Source: UBA1738 sp003453455 (GTDB lineage Bacteria; Bacillota; Clostridia; UBA1381). Taken from it: DNA of 13,648 nucleotides. Shown here piece after piece: positions 12,674 to 13,648 of the stretch. Position 1 is the first letter of the stretch; each line of letters starts with the position of its first letter. The notes beneath the pieces were generated by a model. It searched no databases. It was not told the DNA's origin and was given only the letters and a program-made list of their open reading frames with translations. The stretch spans positions 1-13,648 of the forward strand of contig CAMOOX010000037.1 of assembly GCA_946621875.1 (NCBI GenBank), read 5' to 3'. Both the position numbers and the translations under genes were made by a program.

Positions 12674-13648
12674 GCTGTTGACAACATTGACAGTATAAGC
12701 CTTGTCCCTGTGTTTTAGGGACTTTTCAACATATTTTGTATCAAACGAGATACCTATACTGCCAAAATTAAAATTTGCTTTTATCTCCTTATTGGGTAGC
12801 TTCCCGACCTTCAAAAGGGTATCAATATCCGATTTCAATTTTACTTCAATCCTGCCATTTTCAAAGACCTCAATTCTGTCTACAATCAAGCCTATTTCAG
12901 TTTTGTTAAGCAGGTCTTTATTTATAATGTCATCAAAAACACCAAAGACTGTCCTTGACGCTCTGTTGATTTCGATAATATCGTTCCTCTTATCGCTTGC
13001 ATGCTTTATCTGTTCCTCTAATCCCAAAATACGCATCATAATCTCGTTTTCGATTTCGGCATAAGTTTCCTCAATAATGTCGATATTATCAGGATTCCGT
13101 GATACATCACGGATTTTCTGTTTCTTAGTTGCCTTTAATTCCTCTCTGCTGCTTTCCAATTGCTTTTTTAGCAGCTTTAATACATTATCATTGTCGGCAA
13201 CATTTTTTCCTTCTTCAGCCAGACTTTTTTCAAGCTCGTCAATCATATCCTGCGAATTGATTTTAACGATTTTAATATAGTCTTTAAGCAATTTATCAAG
13301 AAAATCAACTCTTATATGATGCGAGGTGCAGCCTTTTGTTCCCCGCTTATGATATGTTCCGCAGGTATATGCAGGCTCTAAATCGCTTCTGCTCATTGCA
13401 AACATGGGACTTCCGCAATCACCGCAGAACAGATAACCTGTATATGGATTATCGTATTTCTTTACACCTCTGTAATTGGTAGTTGTGCGAAGTCTTAATA
13501 ATTCCTGCACCTTCAAAAAGGTTTTATCATCGATTATCGGTGTATGATGCTTTTCAAAAACGAATTGCTCCTCTTTGGGAAGCTTTTTATCAGCACCGTT
13601 AATTTTAGTTCTTGTATATTTATGCTGTCTTAGAGTACCTATATAGAA
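12224..13648 (-). CDS. Large serine recombinase (integrase) fused in frame to SpoVT C-terminal part; 5' end beyond window
   Basis: The frame is open through the window edge: reading from 13648 it begins FYIGTLRQHKYTRTKING and continues FEKHHTPIIDDKTFLKVQELL, the recombinase-domain end. The zinc ribbon has CGDC (near 13426) and C-x10-C (TCGTYHKRGTKGC, near 13330). A long coiled coil (about 13290-12990) precedes 'LIVDRIEVFENGRIEVKLKSDID', the normal tail of these enzymes. Large serine recombinases catalyse site-specific integration and, with a directionality factor, excision. About 325 codons are recombinase-derived here; the catalytic Ser domain is upstream, outside. At codon GGT (12673) the frame passes into spoVT, so the integrated form of the enzyme carries a 149-residue SpoVT tail in place of its own end. 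An apparent TTG start at 13516 is internal and should be ignored. Confidence 0.9.
   Translation of the reverse strand, partial: FYIGTLRQHKYTRTKINGADKKLPKEEQFVFEKHHTPIIDDKTFLKVQELLRLRTTTNYRGVKKYDNPYTGYLFCGDCGSPMFAMSRSDLEPAYTCGTYHKRGTKGCTSHHIRVDFLDKLLKDYIKIVKINSQDMIDELEKSLAEEGKNVADNDNVLKLLKKQLESSREELKATKKQKIRDVSRNPDNIDIIEETYAEIENEIMMRILGLEEQIKHASDKRNDIIEINRASRTVFGVFDDIINKDLLNKTEIGLIVDRIEVFENGRIEVKLKSDIDTLLKVGKLPNKEIKANFNFGSIGISFDTKYVEKSLKHRDKAYTVNVVNSGDPLEIYTEKDGEVIFKKYSPIGELGDFAVTYAETLNKTTGVPTLITDRDNIIAVSGVSKKDFMEKRVSSDIENLMSEKESFKSQGTDSGVSIAEGVDNCNAGVVIPIVSEGDTIGSVIFVMKDSHNPTETEIKLAEAAAGFLGKHMEG
12656..12690. other. Predicted prophage attachment junction inside spoVT
   Basis: Phage-type codons (KAYTVNVVNS) stop and spoVT-type codons (GDPLEI) start at about 12673. 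Large serine recombinases exchange at a 2-bp core within a roughly 40-50-bp site, so the crossover should lie here. The exact dinucleotide needs the other junction, which is outside the window. Confidence 0.65.

Noticed and set aside
13514..13516. TTG as the start of the recombinase gene
   Set aside because: The frame stays open to the window edge, and the upstream translation (FEKHHTPIIDDKTF) is typical recombinase sequence, so the true start is outside.

Overview
The window looks like DNA of a low-GC, endospore-forming member of the Clostridia. It is AT-rich, has strong AGGAGG-type ribosome binding sites, carries phage protein families typical of Clostridia prophages, and holds most of the sporulation regulator gene spoVT. 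It contains parts of two phage-derived units that meet near 12.1-12.7 kb.

Positions 1-11238 are a tightly packed, leftward (minus-strand) virion operon of a siphovirus-type particle. In transcription order it encodes a small zinc-ribbon protein, a sigma-region-4-like late activator (ArpU/Xpf-like), small and large terminase, portal, Gp20-type scaffold, major capsid protein, two head-tail connectors, tail terminator, tail tube, Gp15-type tail chaperone, a very short tape measure (380 aa), distal tail protein (Dit), a Gp37-like baseplate hub, a baseplate protein of unknown role, and the start of a receptor-binding or upper-baseplate protein cut by the window edge. All frames are open and the terminase active-site residues are intact.

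Positions 11239-12094 are the switch: a rightward LexA/CI-type self-cleaving repressor and a divergent promoter pair, with four good and one degenerate copy of a CACATTTCGTG-like operator spaced about 30 bp apart. One operator sits in the 17-bp spacer of each promoter. The leftward promoter leads straight into the late activator and terminase. There is no replication, recombination or integration gene between repressor and terminase, which resembles PBSX-like or gene-transfer-agent-like domesticated elements more than an ordinary temperate phage.

Positions 12095-12223 hold a 27-bp palindrome and a strong bidirectional terminator shared by the converging repressor and recombinase/spoVT genes.

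Positions 12224-13648 are a leftward large serine recombinase. Its zinc ribbon and coiled coil are visible, while its catalytic N-terminus lies beyond the window. It reads in frame into the last 149 codons of spoVT, joining at the SpoVT GDPLEI motif. This is best explained as the end of a second prophage inserted in spoVT about 30 codons from its start. By geometry that prophage lies to the right of 12.67 kb, so the virion operon on the left is outside it and sits just downstream of spoVT.
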